Positions 34,858-44,089 of a DNA stretch of 64,000 bases are shown here, one piece after another. The DNA comes from Flammeovirga pacifica (GTDB lineage Bacteria; Bacteroidota; Bacteroidia; Cytophagales; Flammeovirgaceae). The notes below the pieces were generated by a model. The model ran no database searches. It worked only from the letters and a program-made list of their open reading frames with translations, and was not told the DNA's origin. Location: positions 449,756 to 513,755 of the forward strand of contig NZ_JRYR02000002.1 of the NCBI RefSeq assembly GCF_000807855.2, written 5' to 3'. Within the stretch, counting starts at the first letter, position 1. Each line of letters starts with the position of its first letter. The position numbers and the translations under genes were made by a program.

Positions 34858-35919
34858 TTAGAGATTAGGGATTGGACATTTGTCTGTCGGCACACCGACT
34901 TTACCCTTTTTCTTCTTTTTTCTGTAGTTAGGATAGAAGTTTAGATCATAGCGTACAGATAATTCATGTGAATTACCTTCTGCGAACTGAAGTCCTCCAA
35001 TTGGATGATCGAAACTATATCCAATAGTGAAGCGTTTGACTTGTACTCCAGACATAAATACAATAGAATCGTGATTAAATTGAGTAGGGTCTTCATTGTC
35101 TTTTACAAAAAGCCCTCTATACCAAACACCAAGAATAATTGGTTTGTAATTAAGGTTTACTCCAGTACTTAATTGATCTTTTTTTCCTTGTGATTGATAG
35201 TGCATCATGAAGCTGACAGTACGATCATCATAATTTCCAACAGCTCCATGCCAACGGTATGTTAGAGGTATTCTATACCCAGCATGTACTGAGTATCGTA
35301 TTGGTAAATAGTCTTGACCATTGTAATAACGAGTGATTTTTGGCTGGTTTAAGTGATAAAATGACATGCCAAACCAAAAATCTTTACCATAAAAGACAGC
35401 TCCAGTAGAAACATCGGGGTATATTTTACTTTCTCTGTCCACCTTATCTTTGGTTGGATCACCGGTGATACCATCATCATCGATTTGATCGCCAAATAAT
35501 AGTTTATAGAAACCTAATGAAGATTGCTCAAAGCCTAATTGTAATCCAAAACTTAATGTATACTCTTTACTGACCTTGAAATTATATCCACCAGACACAT
35601 TCATTACAAAACGATCCATAAGAGCTCCTGAATTGGTACCCATAACATCCTCATGTAGGGTGACTCCAACTCCAATATTTTTACTAGGAATTGGTGTATC
35701 AAAAGAAGCCATAAAAGTGGAGTAGTTCGATGGTATACCTACCCACTGATTTCTATAGTTTAGATTTACTCTTCCATCACCTGCGGTTCCTACTAAAGCG
35801 GGGTTAAGATACAAAGGTGCAGCATAATATTGCGACAAATGAGCGTCTTGAGCGTTAGTAGTTAAACAGATAAAAAAAGTAAAGAACAAGCTTAATGTTA
35901 TTAGAAGTTGCCGTATCAT
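34858..35919 (-). CDS. PorP/SprF family type IX secretion outer-membrane protein
   Basis: 353 residues. Signal peptide (cleavage near 'TNAQDA'), then the family opening 'HLSQYYAAPLYLNPALVGTA' and 'RVNLNYRNQW', and beta-barrel strands through to the C-terminus with 'FTIGYSFDHPIGG'. PorP/SprF proteins are outer-membrane components dedicated to the export or surface anchoring of a cognate T9SS type B substrate. The giant adhesin is the next gene 11 bases on, and is thus the obvious partner. A short basic tail (RKKKKKGK) before the end is unusual but not disabling. Confidence 0.93.
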   Translation of the reverse strand: MIRQLLITLSLFFTFFICLTTNAQDAHLSQYYAAPLYLNPALVGTAGDGRVNLNYRNQWVGIPSNYSTFMASFDTPIPSKNIGVGVTLHEDVMGTNSGALMDRFVMNVSGGYNFKVSKEYTLSFGLQLGFEQSSLGFYKLLFGDQIDDDGITGDPTKDKVDRESKIYPDVSTGAVFYGKDFWFGMSFYHLNQPKITRYYNGQDYLPIRYSVHAGYRIPLTYRWHGAVGNYDDRTVSFMMHYQSQGKKDQLSTGVNLNYKPIILGVWYRGLFVKDNEDPTQFNHDSIVFMSGVQVKRFTIGYSFDHPIGGLQFAEGNSHELSVRYDLNFYPNYRKKKKKGKVGVPTDKCPIPNL

Positions 35920-36349
35920 TATTGATTATTTAACCAAGAATTATTTGCAGTACATTCTTAGTAAATTAATATTATTAGTTGATATTGTTAAATATTGCAA
36001 TCTTCATACCTAAACTTATAAATTAGTTACTACTAAAGTATTATGTGAAATTAATTTATTTTAATCATGAGATTTTGAACTGAAAGAGGTAAATTTTCAC
36101 ATTATTTTAGTATTTATTATTACAGTATTTTGATTGTAGATATAAGATGTTAAATGATGATTGAATGACAATAATGCAATAAATTATTGGATGGTTGAGG
36201 TAATTATTTTTATAAAATTTTAGGTAAATAAATCTAAAGTAAAAATTAGTATTTACACTACAATTTTGAATATCAAACTTGACTAAATATCTTGCATAGT
36301 AATGCATGATTGTGCATGTTTCTGCTTTTATAAATCATAGACTTTCTTC
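35920..36349. other. Divergent intergenic region
   Basis: Separates the leftward T9SS locus from the rightward GH92 pair. AT-rich. The only visible structure is a loose set of three TGCAT words near 36292-36317 and a possible weak promoter TTTTG-N19-TATCTTG around 36264-36294. No gene seen. Confidence 0.4.
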
Positions 36350-37672
36350 ATGAAGAAGTTTTTATTACTATTTACATCTTTATTGTTTTCTTTAATCATA
36401 CTTTCTTGTGAAAAAGAAGAACAAATTATTGAAACCATAAGCCCAATTAATTTAGTTGATGTTTTTATGGGGGAGGATTCAACCTATAATGGTGTATGTA
36501 TTCCTACAAATAAGACTACTCAAATGTTATTAGGTAATAAAGGTTATTCAAAAAGCGATTCTTTAGTTAGTGGTTTTTTAGTTACTCATCATTCACAAAA
36601 TGATGAATCGATTCATGCACAATTGTCAATCACTACATCAGTTAAGCCTATTAAATCATTTAAAGATTTACAAGATGATGTAATGATTGTAGATCCATCG
36701 ACAGTGATAGCTGAACCGGGCTTTTTTGAAGTCTATTTACCTGAAAATAAGACTTTAGCGGCATTAACAACGGGTCAAAATGTAGCATTTCAGAAATATA
36801 CATTTCCGGATACTAATGTGGCAAATATTATTATTGATCCGAACAAGGTAACTGATGGAAAGGTAGTGACATCACAATTATTTACTACCTCGCCTAGAGA
36901 ATTGCAGGGTTATAACATTATTCAGAAAGGGAGTAAAAAAGAAAAAATTTATTTTGTTATTAAAATCACAAAAGATTATGGCAGTTTTAGAATAGCTGAT
37001 CACAGATCGATAACCAATAAATTGAAAGTAACAGGACGACACACAAAAGGTATTTTGACTTTTCAGACCAATAGAAATGAAGCGGTAGAAGTAAAGGTTG
37101 GTTTTTCTAGAAAAGGGCTTGAAGAAGCAAAATATAATTTGAGAGCAGAGTCACATAATTCATTTTCACTAGCAGTAAATAATGCCCAAAATCAATGGGA
37201 AGCTACTTTTGATAAATTTTATTTAGAAGGAGGATCAAAAGTTAATCAATCTAAATTTTATACAGGCATATATCAAAGTCATCATTTAAGCCCAATTAAA
37301 AATGATAACTTGTTTATCGAAAATCCGTTGATAGGATTAATATCAAAAAATAAATCAAAAACTTTAAAAACAGGGTTTGTAAATTTTAATAGTCTCGATG
37401 AAGTGAGTTATTCAAATGATTCAATCAATAATGAGATTTATTCCTTACAATCTATAGGGTTAACTCCTTTAGAAGGTGAAAAATATAAGATCACAGCTCC
37501 TGTTTTTGATAGAGTAAGTATAGATTTATTCAATGGGAAAAATTTTGTCATTGAAAAGAAGAATCGATCGAAAACACCCAATGAGGTGTCTTATAACGGT
37601 AATATTTTAGAGGATAATATCATTTCAGAAGAACAAATTTTGCTAGGAGGAATTTTAAAAGTGAGCCTTTAG
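36350..37672 (+). CDS. GH92-like lipoprotein lacking the catalytic barrel
   Basis: 440 residues; lipobox IILSC, Cys20. The first ~300 residues follow the GH92 N-terminal beta-sandwich: 'INLVDVFMG' for the usual VNPFIGT, 'VIAEPGFFEVYL', 'FQKYTFPD', 'VEVKVGFSRKGLEEAKYNL' and, at the end, 'FDKFYLEGGSKVNQSKFYTG', equivalent to 'FNKLMVEGGSERSKQNFYTS' in the intact GH92 next door. The frame then passes almost directly to the C-terminal GH92 strands ('YSLQSIGLTPLEGEKYKITA', 'IDLFNGKNFVIEKKN', 'EEQILLGGILKVSL'). The (alpha/alpha)6 barrel with the catalytic Glu and Asp pair is missing, about 330 residues. It cannot hydrolyse mannosides by the GH92 mechanism; binding or vestigial function is inferred. 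It is followed by the GH92 gene after 51 bases. Confidence 0.8.
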   Translation: MKKFLLLFTSLLFSLIILSCEKEEQIIETISPINLVDVFMGEDSTYNGVCIPTNKTTQMLLGNKGYSKSDSLVSGFLVTHHSQNDESIHAQLSITTSVKPIKSFKDLQDDVMIVDPSTVIAEPGFFEVYLPENKTLAALTTGQNVAFQKYTFPDTNVANIIIDPNKVTDGKVVTSQLFTTSPRELQGYNIIQKGSKKEKIYFVIKITKDYGSFRIADHRSITNKLKVTGRHTKGILTFQTNRNEAVEVKVGFSRKGLEEAKYNLRAESHNSFSLAVNNAQNQWEATFDKFYLEGGSKVNQSKFYTGIYQSHHLSPIKNDNLFIENPLIGLISKNKSKTLKTGFVNFNSLDEVSYSNDSINNEIYSLQSIGLTPLEGEKYKITAPVFDRVSIDLFNGKNFVIEKKNRSKTPNEVSYNGNILEDNIISEEQILLGGILKVSL

Positions 37673-37723
37673 TCAGAAATAAATCAAATAGTACGTAAAT
37701 AAATATCTATATAATCAATACAA

Positions 37724-40027
37724 ATGAGATCATTAAATCTAATATGGTTGGTAATGGCAGGGTTAATATCTGCTTGTTCAACACAAAATTCAGAAAAAGA
37801 ACTAGTGGATTTAACGCCGTATGTTAGTACACAAGTGGGATCTTTATCAGACTTTAAATTATCTACAGGTAATACTTATCCAGCTGTGGCTACTCCTTGG
37901 GGTATGAATTTCTGGACACCTCAAACAAATAAAAATGGAGACGGTTGGGCTTACATGTACCAAAAAGATAGTATAAATGGTATTAAGCAAACGCATCAGC
38001 CTTCACCATGGATTAATGATTATGCTGCATTTTCTATTTTCCCAATGGTTGGTGAAGTGAAATTTAATGAGCAAGAACGTCAGTCTAAATATTCACATGA
38101 TACAGAGATTGCAAAACCTCATTATTATAAAGCGGAATTAGAAACTTACAATACAACTGTTGAAGTAACTCCAACTACAAGAGGTTCGGTATTTAAGTTT
38201 ACTTTCCCTAAATCTTCTGAATCAATTGTTCTAATAGATGCCTATCATAAAGGTTCTTTTGTGAAAGTAATTCCTGAAGAGAATAAAATTATTGGTTATG
38301 CAAAAAATAACTCTGGTGGCGTACCAGAAAATTTTGCCAACTATTTTGTAGTTCAATTTGATAAGCCATTCAAAAAGCAAGGAACTTGGAATGGTAAAGA
38401 AGCGTCAGATGCTTTAGAAGCAAAAGCATATAGAACTGCTGCTTATGTACAATTTGATACGAAAGAAGGTGAAGTGGTAACTGCAAAAGTTGCATCATCA
38501 TTTATTTCACCTGAACAAGCTCAAATTAACTTAGACAGAGAGATTGGTGATAAAACATTTGCTCAAGTATTTGATGAAGCAAAATTAGAATGGAATACAG
38601 AATTTAATAAATTGATGGTAGAAGGTGGATCAGAAAGATCGAAACAAAACTTCTATACGTCTATGTACCGTACTTTACTTTTCCCAAGAAAGTTCTACGA
38701 GTATGATGCAAATAATAAATTAGTACATTATAGCCCGTACAATGGTGAAGTAAGAGATGGCTATATGTTTACAGATAATGGTTTCTGGGATACTTTTAGA
38801 GCTGTATTCCCTTTCTTTACTGTAATGTATCCTGAAATGGATGGTCATATTATGGCTGGTTTGGTAAACACTTATGATGAAAGTGGATGGTTACCAGAAT
38901 GGGCGTCTCCGGGTCATAGAGATTGTATGATTGGTTCTAACTCTGCTTCTTTAATTACAGATGCTTACCTAAAAGGTATCAGAGGTTATGATGTGGAGAA
39001 GTTGTATGAAGCAATGGTCAAAAACTCTAACCAACAAGGTCCTTTAGGATCAGTAGGTAGAATGGGTGCAGATTATTATAACGAATTAGGCTACATTCCT
39101 TATGATGTAGGAATTCATGAAAATACAGCTCGTACATTAGAATATGCTTATGCTGATTTTACAATTAGTAAACTTGCAGAAGCTTTAGGGAAACCACAAG
39201 CGGAAATTGATTTGTTTAAAAAGAGAGCAAACAATTATAAAAATGTATTTGATAAGTCAACCAACTTCATGAGAGCAAAAATGAAAGATGGTTCTTGGCA
39301 AACACCATTCATTCCTGAAGCATGGGGTGGAGCATTTACTGAAGGTTCTTCTTGGCATTACACATGGTCAGTTTTTCATGATCCAGCAGGTTTAGCTGAT
39401 CTAATGGGTGGACGTGAGGCATTCGCTGCAAAATTAGATTCATTGTTCTCAACACCATCAATTGCAAACCATGATTATTATGGTTTTGAAATTCATGAGA
39501 TTACTGAAATGAAAGTAGCTGATCAAAAGCATGGAACAGGTCAATATGCTCATGGTAATCAACCCATCCAACATGGTATTTACTTATATGATTATGTTGG
39601 TCAACCTTGGAAAGCTCAAAAGTGGACAAGAAAAGTAATGAAAGATCTTTATAGCCCAACTCCTGATGGTTTATGTGGTGATGAAGATAATGGTCAGACT
39701 TCTGCATGGTATGTATTCTCTGCTTTAGGAATGTACCCAGTTGCACCTGGTACAGGTGAATATATCATTGGTTCTCCTGAGTTTGAAAAAGCAACGATGT
39801 CTTTAGAAAACGGAAATACATTTACTGTCATTGCTAATAACAATAGCGAGAAGAATGTTTATATTCAATCTGCTAAATTAAATGGCAAGGATTTCAATTT
39901 AACGTACCTAACTCATGATCAAATCATGGCAGGCGGTTCTATTGAATTTGAAATGGGTCCTGAACCAAATAAGTCTTGGGGTGCAGCAGTTGAGTCTGCT
40001 CCATACTCAATGTCTAGAGAGAAATAA
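37724..40027 (+). CDS. GH92 family alpha-mannosidase, lipoprotein
   Basis: 767 residues; lipobox LISAC, Cys18. The N-terminal beta-sandwich (~25-290) and (alpha/alpha)6 barrel (~300-690) are complete, the usual GH92 length. Catalytic residues are in place: the general acid Glu540 in 'FTEGSSWHYTWSVF', and Asp653/Asp655 of 'GDEDNGQTSAWYVFSALGMYP'. 'HGNQPIQHGIYLYDY' fits the substrate/calcium loop. GH92 enzymes are calcium-dependent exo-alpha-mannosidases acting on N-glycan or yeast/algal mannans. The barrel-less GH92-like gene sits immediately upstream in the same orientation. Linkage specificity cannot be read. Confidence 0.93.
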   Translation: MRSLNLIWLVMAGLISACSTQNSEKELVDLTPYVSTQVGSLSDFKLSTGNTYPAVATPWGMNFWTPQTNKNGDGWAYMYQKDSINGIKQTHQPSPWINDYAAFSIFPMVGEVKFNEQERQSKYSHDTEIAKPHYYKAELETYNTTVEVTPTTRGSVFKFTFPKSSESIVLIDAYHKGSFVKVIPEENKIIGYAKNNSGGVPENFANYFVVQFDKPFKKQGTWNGKEASDALEAKAYRTAAYVQFDTKEGEVVTAKVASSFISPEQAQINLDREIGDKTFAQVFDEAKLEWNTEFNKLMVEGGSERSKQNFYTSMYRTLLFPRKFYEYDANNKLVHYSPYNGEVRDGYMFTDNGFWDTFRAVFPFFTVMYPEMDGHIMAGLVNTYDESGWLPEWASPGHRDCMIGSNSASLITDAYLKGIRGYDVEKLYEAMVKNSNQQGPLGSVGRMGADYYNELGYIPYDVGIHENTARTLEYAYADFTISKLAEALGKPQAEIDLFKKRANNYKNVFDKSTNFMRAKMKDGSWQTPFIPEAWGGAFTEGSSWHYTWSVFHDPAGLADLMGGREAFAAKLDSLFSTPSIANHDYYGFEIHEITEMKVADQKHGTGQYAHGNQPIQHGIYLYDYVGQPWKAQKWTRKVMKDLYSPTPDGLCGDEDNGQTSAWYVFSALGMYPVAPGTGEYIIGSPEFEKATMSLENGNTFTVIANNNSEKNVYIQSAKLNGKDFNLTYLTHDQIMAGGSIEFEMGPEPNKSWGAAVESAPYSMSREK

Positions 40028-40050
40028 CAATACTATTTTATATAGTTAAG

Positions 40051-40085
40051 GAAGCCTCGGATGAAAGTCCGAGGCTTCTTTTGTT
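40051..40085. terminator. Bidirectional terminator after GH92
   Basis: GAAGCCTCGGA pairs perfectly with TCCGAGGCTTC around TGAAAG and is followed by TTTTGTTTT. It also serves the convergent phospholipase gene ending at 40086. Confidence 0.92.
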
Positions 40086-40979
40086 TTAATAGAAATTTCT
40101 CAACTTAGGTTTAAGACAAATACCAACACGCACCATTGAAGTGTATTTATCATAATCAATTAGGCTTTCTCCATAGCCATTGTACCATTGTAAGAACAAG
40201 TATTGATTATCATTTTTACTTAATTTATAGTTGATTTCTGCTGTTGTATTGAATATGGTAAGATCATCGTTAGGGTTAATCACTAAAGACAACCATAAAT
40301 TTTCTTTATTATTTCTATAATTCAATGCCAATAATCCATAGCCTCTATAATGAAATAAATCATGATTCTCTTTACTCACCACACCAACCCATAATTTGGC
40401 TTGAAAAGTAAAATTATAATTATAAAAGTGCACCCATGAGAATGAAGCATAATTCCAGCTTCGAGAATCTTCTCCATCTAAACCATTTGATTCGTGTTCA
40501 AATGATAGCGTAGTGGCTCCAATCAATTTATTGTCGCTAATTACAGGTGTCATTAGTGTTAGCCCAGGTTTATAATTACTTTCCTCAAAAGGAGAAGATT
40601 TCTCATAAATATCCCAAAAAGATTTCTGAGTATAGGTTAGATAGAATGAAGTATTAAGTGGTAATTGAGATTTGGTTAATCTCTGACGAATACTAATTTG
40701 AAACTTTGCATCAGCGGTAGATTTATTTATTTTTTCATTAGTGGGTACTCCCGTGGTAAAGTAGTTATCATGATACATACCAAAGCTAGGTTGATCATCT
40801 ATAAGTTGTAGTATTTCTTTATTTTTAATTTCTAAATATTTGGGTTGAGCCACTGAATGAAAATTAAATTCACTTTTATATTGTTTCTTCCAAAGTGACT
40901 CTAATACCTTACTTTGTCCAAAAGATAAATGACTAAATCCTATCAGTAGGAATAAAAGGTAGATGTTTCGCTTTTTCAT
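40086..40979 (-). CDS. pldA: Outer-membrane phospholipase A (OMPLA)
   Basis: 297 residues with a signal peptide ending near 'LSFGQ' (~22). The catalytic region 'LSFEHESNGLDGEDSRSWN' gives His162, Ser164 and Asn176, the same spacing as His142/Ser144/Asn156 of E. coli OMPLA. The surrounding strands ('FYLTYTQKSFWDIYE', 'LFLQWYNGYGESLIDYD') match the 12-strand barrel of the family. It hydrolyses outer-membrane phospholipids when they reach the outer leaflet, usually as a dimer with calcium. It is not part of the sugar locus; it stands alone between convergent and divergent neighbours. Confidence 0.93.
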   Translation of the reverse strand: MKKRNIYLLFLLIGFSHLSFGQSKVLESLWKKQYKSEFNFHSVAQPKYLEIKNKEILQLIDDQPSFGMYHDNYFTTGVPTNEKINKSTADAKFQISIRQRLTKSQLPLNTSFYLTYTQKSFWDIYEKSSPFEESNYKPGLTLMTPVISDNKLIGATTLSFEHESNGLDGEDSRSWNYASFSWVHFYNYNFTFQAKLWVGVVSKENHDLFHYRGYGLLALNYRNNKENLWLSLVINPNDDLTIFNTTAEINYKLSKNDNQYLFLQWYNGYGESLIDYDKYTSMVRVGICLKPKLRNFY

Positions 40980-41098
40980 TGTAATTTCTTTAGAGAGTTG
41001 TTTTTTTTCTTCTCCAAAATTGTTTGAAAAGCGATTCTTAAAGATGAAGGAAATACGTATTTGGTAAGATTAGGTAATTTACTTAACCTACCTCAGCC

Positions 41099-41127
41099 TT
41101 GTTTAATCTATCTTCTTTTTATATTTG
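41099..41127 (+). promoter_or_regulatory. Bacteroidota-type promoter (-33 TTG, -7 TAnnTTTG)
   Basis: TTG at 41099-41101 and TATATTTG at 41120-41127 are separated by 18 bases, within the accepted spacing for the Bacteroidota primary sigma factor. It lies 43 bases before the start at 41170, giving a short 5' leader. Confidence 0.55.
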
Positions 41128-41169
41128 TAGCCTATATAATTGATTTGAAAGTAGACGAATATAAAAGCG

Positions 41170-41478
41170 ATGAACAAAGAAGAACTAAAAGCATATTTAC
41201 TTGAAGAACAACTTGTAAATATATCAAATGCATTAAAAAATATGTACAGCCGCACTCAGGCTTTTTATTTTCAGGTGACCACCACTTTTACTGTAGCTAA
41301 GGATGGTAGATATGAAGTGTCAACGCCAGATAATTTTCCGGTTTTTACACCAAAAGGACAAGGTTTTTTAGAAGATGGTGGAGAATATTTTAAGGGTGAA
41401 ATGAAATTACGTAATTTAGAAGAGGAGAGCCCATCACAAATGGCAAAAGACTTAATTGATATCACTTTCAAAAATTAA
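41170..41478 (+). CDS. Conserved-looking small protein, 102 aa, unknown
   Basis: Cytoplasmic, begins MNKEELKAYLLEEQLVNI. There is a helix at the N-terminus, then a beta-rich middle ('FYFQVTTTFTVAKDGRYEV', 'PVFTPKGQGFLEDGGEYF') and a helical end. I do not recognise the family. It is in a two-gene operon: the methyltransferase starts 3 bases after its stop, and a TTG/TATATTTG promoter precedes it. A substrate-binding or regulatory partner of the methyltransferase is possible but unproven. Confidence 0.65.
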   Translation: MNKEELKAYLLEEQLVNISNALKNMYSRTQAFYFQVTTTFTVAKDGRYEVSTPDNFPVFTPKGQGFLEDGGEYFKGEMKLRNLEEESPSQMAKDLIDITFKN

Positions 41479-41481
41479 TAC

Positions 41482-42045
41482 ATGGATTATTATCAAAATA
41501 AAGAATCGGTGAATGAATATATTAAAATGGCTGCTGATGTAAATGGTCAAGAGCTTATTGATGTTTTAAAACTTTATTTACCAAAAGGGAAGAGTGTTTT
41601 AGAACTTGGAACTGGCCCTGGAACTGATTATCATATTTTAGAAAAAGATTATGATGTAGTGGGTTCAGATTTCTCAGAAGAGTTTCTAAAAAGGTTAAGA
41701 AAACGATTTGCAGAAGGAAAGTTTTTAAATTTAGATGCCTCAACTATCGAGACTGATTTATTATTTGATGGTATTTATTCAAATAAGGTGTTTCAACATT
41801 TAAATGACGATCAAATAAAATCGTCTATTTATAGACAATTTGAGGTTTTAAATAAAGGTGGAATTGTTTGTCATACTATGTGGTATGGCGAAGGAGACGA
41901 GATCTTCAAAGGGATGTTAGTAAATTATCAAGATGAAAAATCATTGATTCAACTTTTTGAACCTTATTTTGAGATTTTGGAGGTCGAAAAATACATGGAA
42001 TTTGAAGAAGGAGATTCAATAAGATTGGTTGCAAAGAAAAAATAA
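41482..42045 (+). CDS. SAM-dependent class I methyltransferase
   Basis: 187 residues. Motif I is 'SVLELGTGPGTDYHIL' (~40-55), followed by 'YDVVGSDFSEEFLKRLRKR' and 'LLFDGIYSNKVFQHLNDDQI', the Methyltransf_11/25 arrangement. At 187 aa it is a minimal enzyme without a substrate-recognition extension. It is translated 3 bases after the 102-aa protein. Substrate unknown. Confidence 0.87.
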   Translation: MDYYQNKESVNEYIKMAADVNGQELIDVLKLYLPKGKSVLELGTGPGTDYHILEKDYDVVGSDFSEEFLKRLRKRFAEGKFLNLDASTIETDLLFDGIYSNKVFQHLNDDQIKSSIYRQFEVLNKGGIVCHTMWYGEGDEIFKGMLVNYQDEKSLIQLFEPYFEILEVEKYMEFEEGDSIRLVAKKK

Positions 42046-42087
42046 AAGCTATAAAAAAGTCAAAGGATAAAAGAATGATTGACTTCA

Positions 42088-42116
42088 TTTTGACTTCATA
42101 CTAAATGAAGTCAAAA
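42088..42116 (+). terminator. Terminator after the methyltransferase gene
   Basis: TTTTGACTTCAT pairs perfectly with ATGAAGTCAAAA around ACTAA, followed by the T-rich ATTTTAATTTGTCTTT. The left arm is part of a short direct repeat (GACTTCATTTTGACTTCAT). The rest of the gap to 42373 shows no gene or clear operator. Confidence 0.75.
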
Positions 42117-42373
42117 ATTTTAATTTGTCTTTATAGCGATCAATTAACATTCTTTTTATCATACATGTCTCTATAAATCCCTATCATTCGATTCATTTAA
42201 TGTGATGTTGATTTATTGTCTAGTATTAGAAAGTATTGTTTTACCCATTTTAGTTTAATTTTAAGATATTGGAAGAAGATATTATTTTCTTTACTAAAGA
42301 TGATTACTAAAATTTGATCATCAAATGAAGTGCTTCTAATCAATTATTTTTTGATTATATCTTTAAATCAAGT

Positions 42374-43975
42374 ATGAAATTTTTTATTACTATACCCGTA
42401 TTAATTCTTGGAGTAATGATGTCTTGTCAGCAACCTCCAAAAACAACAACTATCGAAAATGAAGCAACTATTAAAGAAGATTGGGAATCAATCTCACAAG
42501 TAAACAAAGAGCCAGACTGGTATAAAGATGCCAAATTTGGAATATATACTCATTTTGGTCCTGTATCAGGTGCTTTTGTAAACATGAAAAAAGATGAATA
42601 CTTAGGCGGTTGGCATGGTATGTTGATGTATGGCAAAAAAGGAATTCCTAATTGGAAGACAGGAGCGTATCCCAAAAATTCTGATGGTACACCAAGTTAT
42701 GCACCTACTCCCAATTATTTACATCATGTAAAGCAATTCGGGGATCCGAAAGAATTTGGATATAAATATCTGATAGAAAATTTTAAACCTACAGGATTTG
42801 ATGCCGAAAAATGGGCTGAATTGTTTAAAATATCAGGAGCAAAATTCGCAGGTCCTGTAGCAATACATCATGATAATTTTGCTATGTGGGATGCAAAATC
42901 AACACGTTGGAATTCTATTAATTATGGAGGGGTGGATATTTCTGGTGAATTAAAAAAATCAGTCGAGAAAAGAGGAATGAAGTTTATTGGTTCTTTTCAT
43001 CATGCTTTTACTTGGAAATATTACGTGCCCGCTCACGAGTATGGAGGTGTTAGTCCAGAAGATTACGATTTATATACTGAACCACATGGTTGGGATAGTA
43101 ATATGCCAACAGAAAAATACCATCAAGAATGGTGGGCGAAGTTAAAAGAATATATTGATGTGTACCAGCCTGACATTATTTGGTTTGATTGGTGGTTAGA
43201 AAACATGGAGGAGAAGTATAGACAAAAATTCTTAGCCTACTATTATAACAAAGCCAAAGAATGGGACAAAGAAGTAGTTGTCATGTTTAAAGAAACCACT
43301 TTCCCAGAAACAACTGCGGTTAGAGATTATGAAAGAGGACGTCCTAATCAACCAAAAGAAGATGCTTGGGTAACTGATACATCACCAGGGACATGGTTTT
43401 ATAGATCAAATGCTAAGTTTGTAACTACAAATGAGTTAGTAGATATTTTGATTGATATTGTTTCTAAAAACGGGAATATGCTTTTAAACGTTCCTCCAGA
43501 TCCTGATGGTACAATTCCTGAACCAATGGTAAAATTACTTACTGAGATGGGTGGATGGTTAGAAGTAAATGGAGAGGCAATTTATGGTACTCGTCCATGG
43601 ACAATATTTGGAGAGGGCCCCACAAGAATTGAATCAGGTGGTCATAAAATTGAAAGACAAAAAATTGTATATAAGGAAAATGATATCCGTTTTACAAAAA
43701 AGAATGATAATGAATTCTTTGCTTTGGTAATGGATACACCAAAAGGGGAGATCGTTATTGAAACATTAAGTACTAAGTTCGGTGTCTTAAACAACACTAT
43801 AGAAAAAATCACTCTTTTAGGAAGTAAAGAATCTTTAGAATGGGAAAGAAATGAAAAAGGTTTAATCATTAAAAGACCAAACTCATTCCCAACAAACTTT
43901 GCACATGCATTTAAGATTCAATGTGAAGGTTATAAAGAAAATGATATTGGAGGTGATTTAGAGCAAGAGTTATAA
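42374..43975 (+). CDS. GH29 alpha-L-fucosidase, lipoprotein (copy 1)
   Basis: 533 residues with lipobox VMMSC, Cys18. A GH29 TIM barrel: 'KFGIYTHFGPVSGAFV' carries the fucose-binding His60, 'IHHDNFAMWDAKSTRWNS' carries the His-His pair, and the nucleophile is Asp272 in 'IIWFDWWLEN'. A C-terminal beta-sandwich follows the sequence 'NGNMLLNVPPDPDGTIP'. It removes alpha-L-fucose from glycans outside the cytoplasm. It is strikingly similar, over the full length and with the same 533 aa, to the copy at 59041; the two flank the SusCD/sensor module. Confidence 0.92.
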   Translation: MKFFITIPVLILGVMMSCQQPPKTTTIENEATIKEDWESISQVNKEPDWYKDAKFGIYTHFGPVSGAFVNMKKDEYLGGWHGMLMYGKKGIPNWKTGAYPKNSDGTPSYAPTPNYLHHVKQFGDPKEFGYKYLIENFKPTGFDAEKWAELFKISGAKFAGPVAIHHDNFAMWDAKSTRWNSINYGGVDISGELKKSVEKRGMKFIGSFHHAFTWKYYVPAHEYGGVSPEDYDLYTEPHGWDSNMPTEKYHQEWWAKLKEYIDVYQPDIIWFDWWLENMEEKYRQKFLAYYYNKAKEWDKEVVVMFKETTFPETTAVRDYERGRPNQPKEDAWVTDTSPGTWFYRSNAKFVTTNELVDILIDIVSKNGNMLLNVPPDPDGTIPEPMVKLLTEMGGWLEVNGEAIYGTRPWTIFGEGPTRIESGGHKIERQKIVYKENDIRFTKKNDNEFFALVMDTPKGEIVIETLSTKFGVLNNTIEKITLLGSKESLEWERNEKGLIIKRPNSFPTNFAHAFKIQCEGYKENDIGGDLEQEL

Positions 43976-43995
43976 TTTGAAATCATCATTATTGT

Positions 43996-44027
43996 AAAAA
44001 AGGCGAAGATTTTTCTTCGCCTTTTTT
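43996..44027. terminator. Bidirectional terminator
   Basis: AAAAAAGGCGAAGA pairs with TCTTCGCCTTTTTT around TTTT. It ends the rightward fucosidase gene and the leftward propeller protein gene. Confidence 0.95.
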
Positions 44028-44089
44028 TGATGAGTATTTTATTAAATAAAGAAATAATAATTGTGATAAATATACTTCTTTATTATGTA

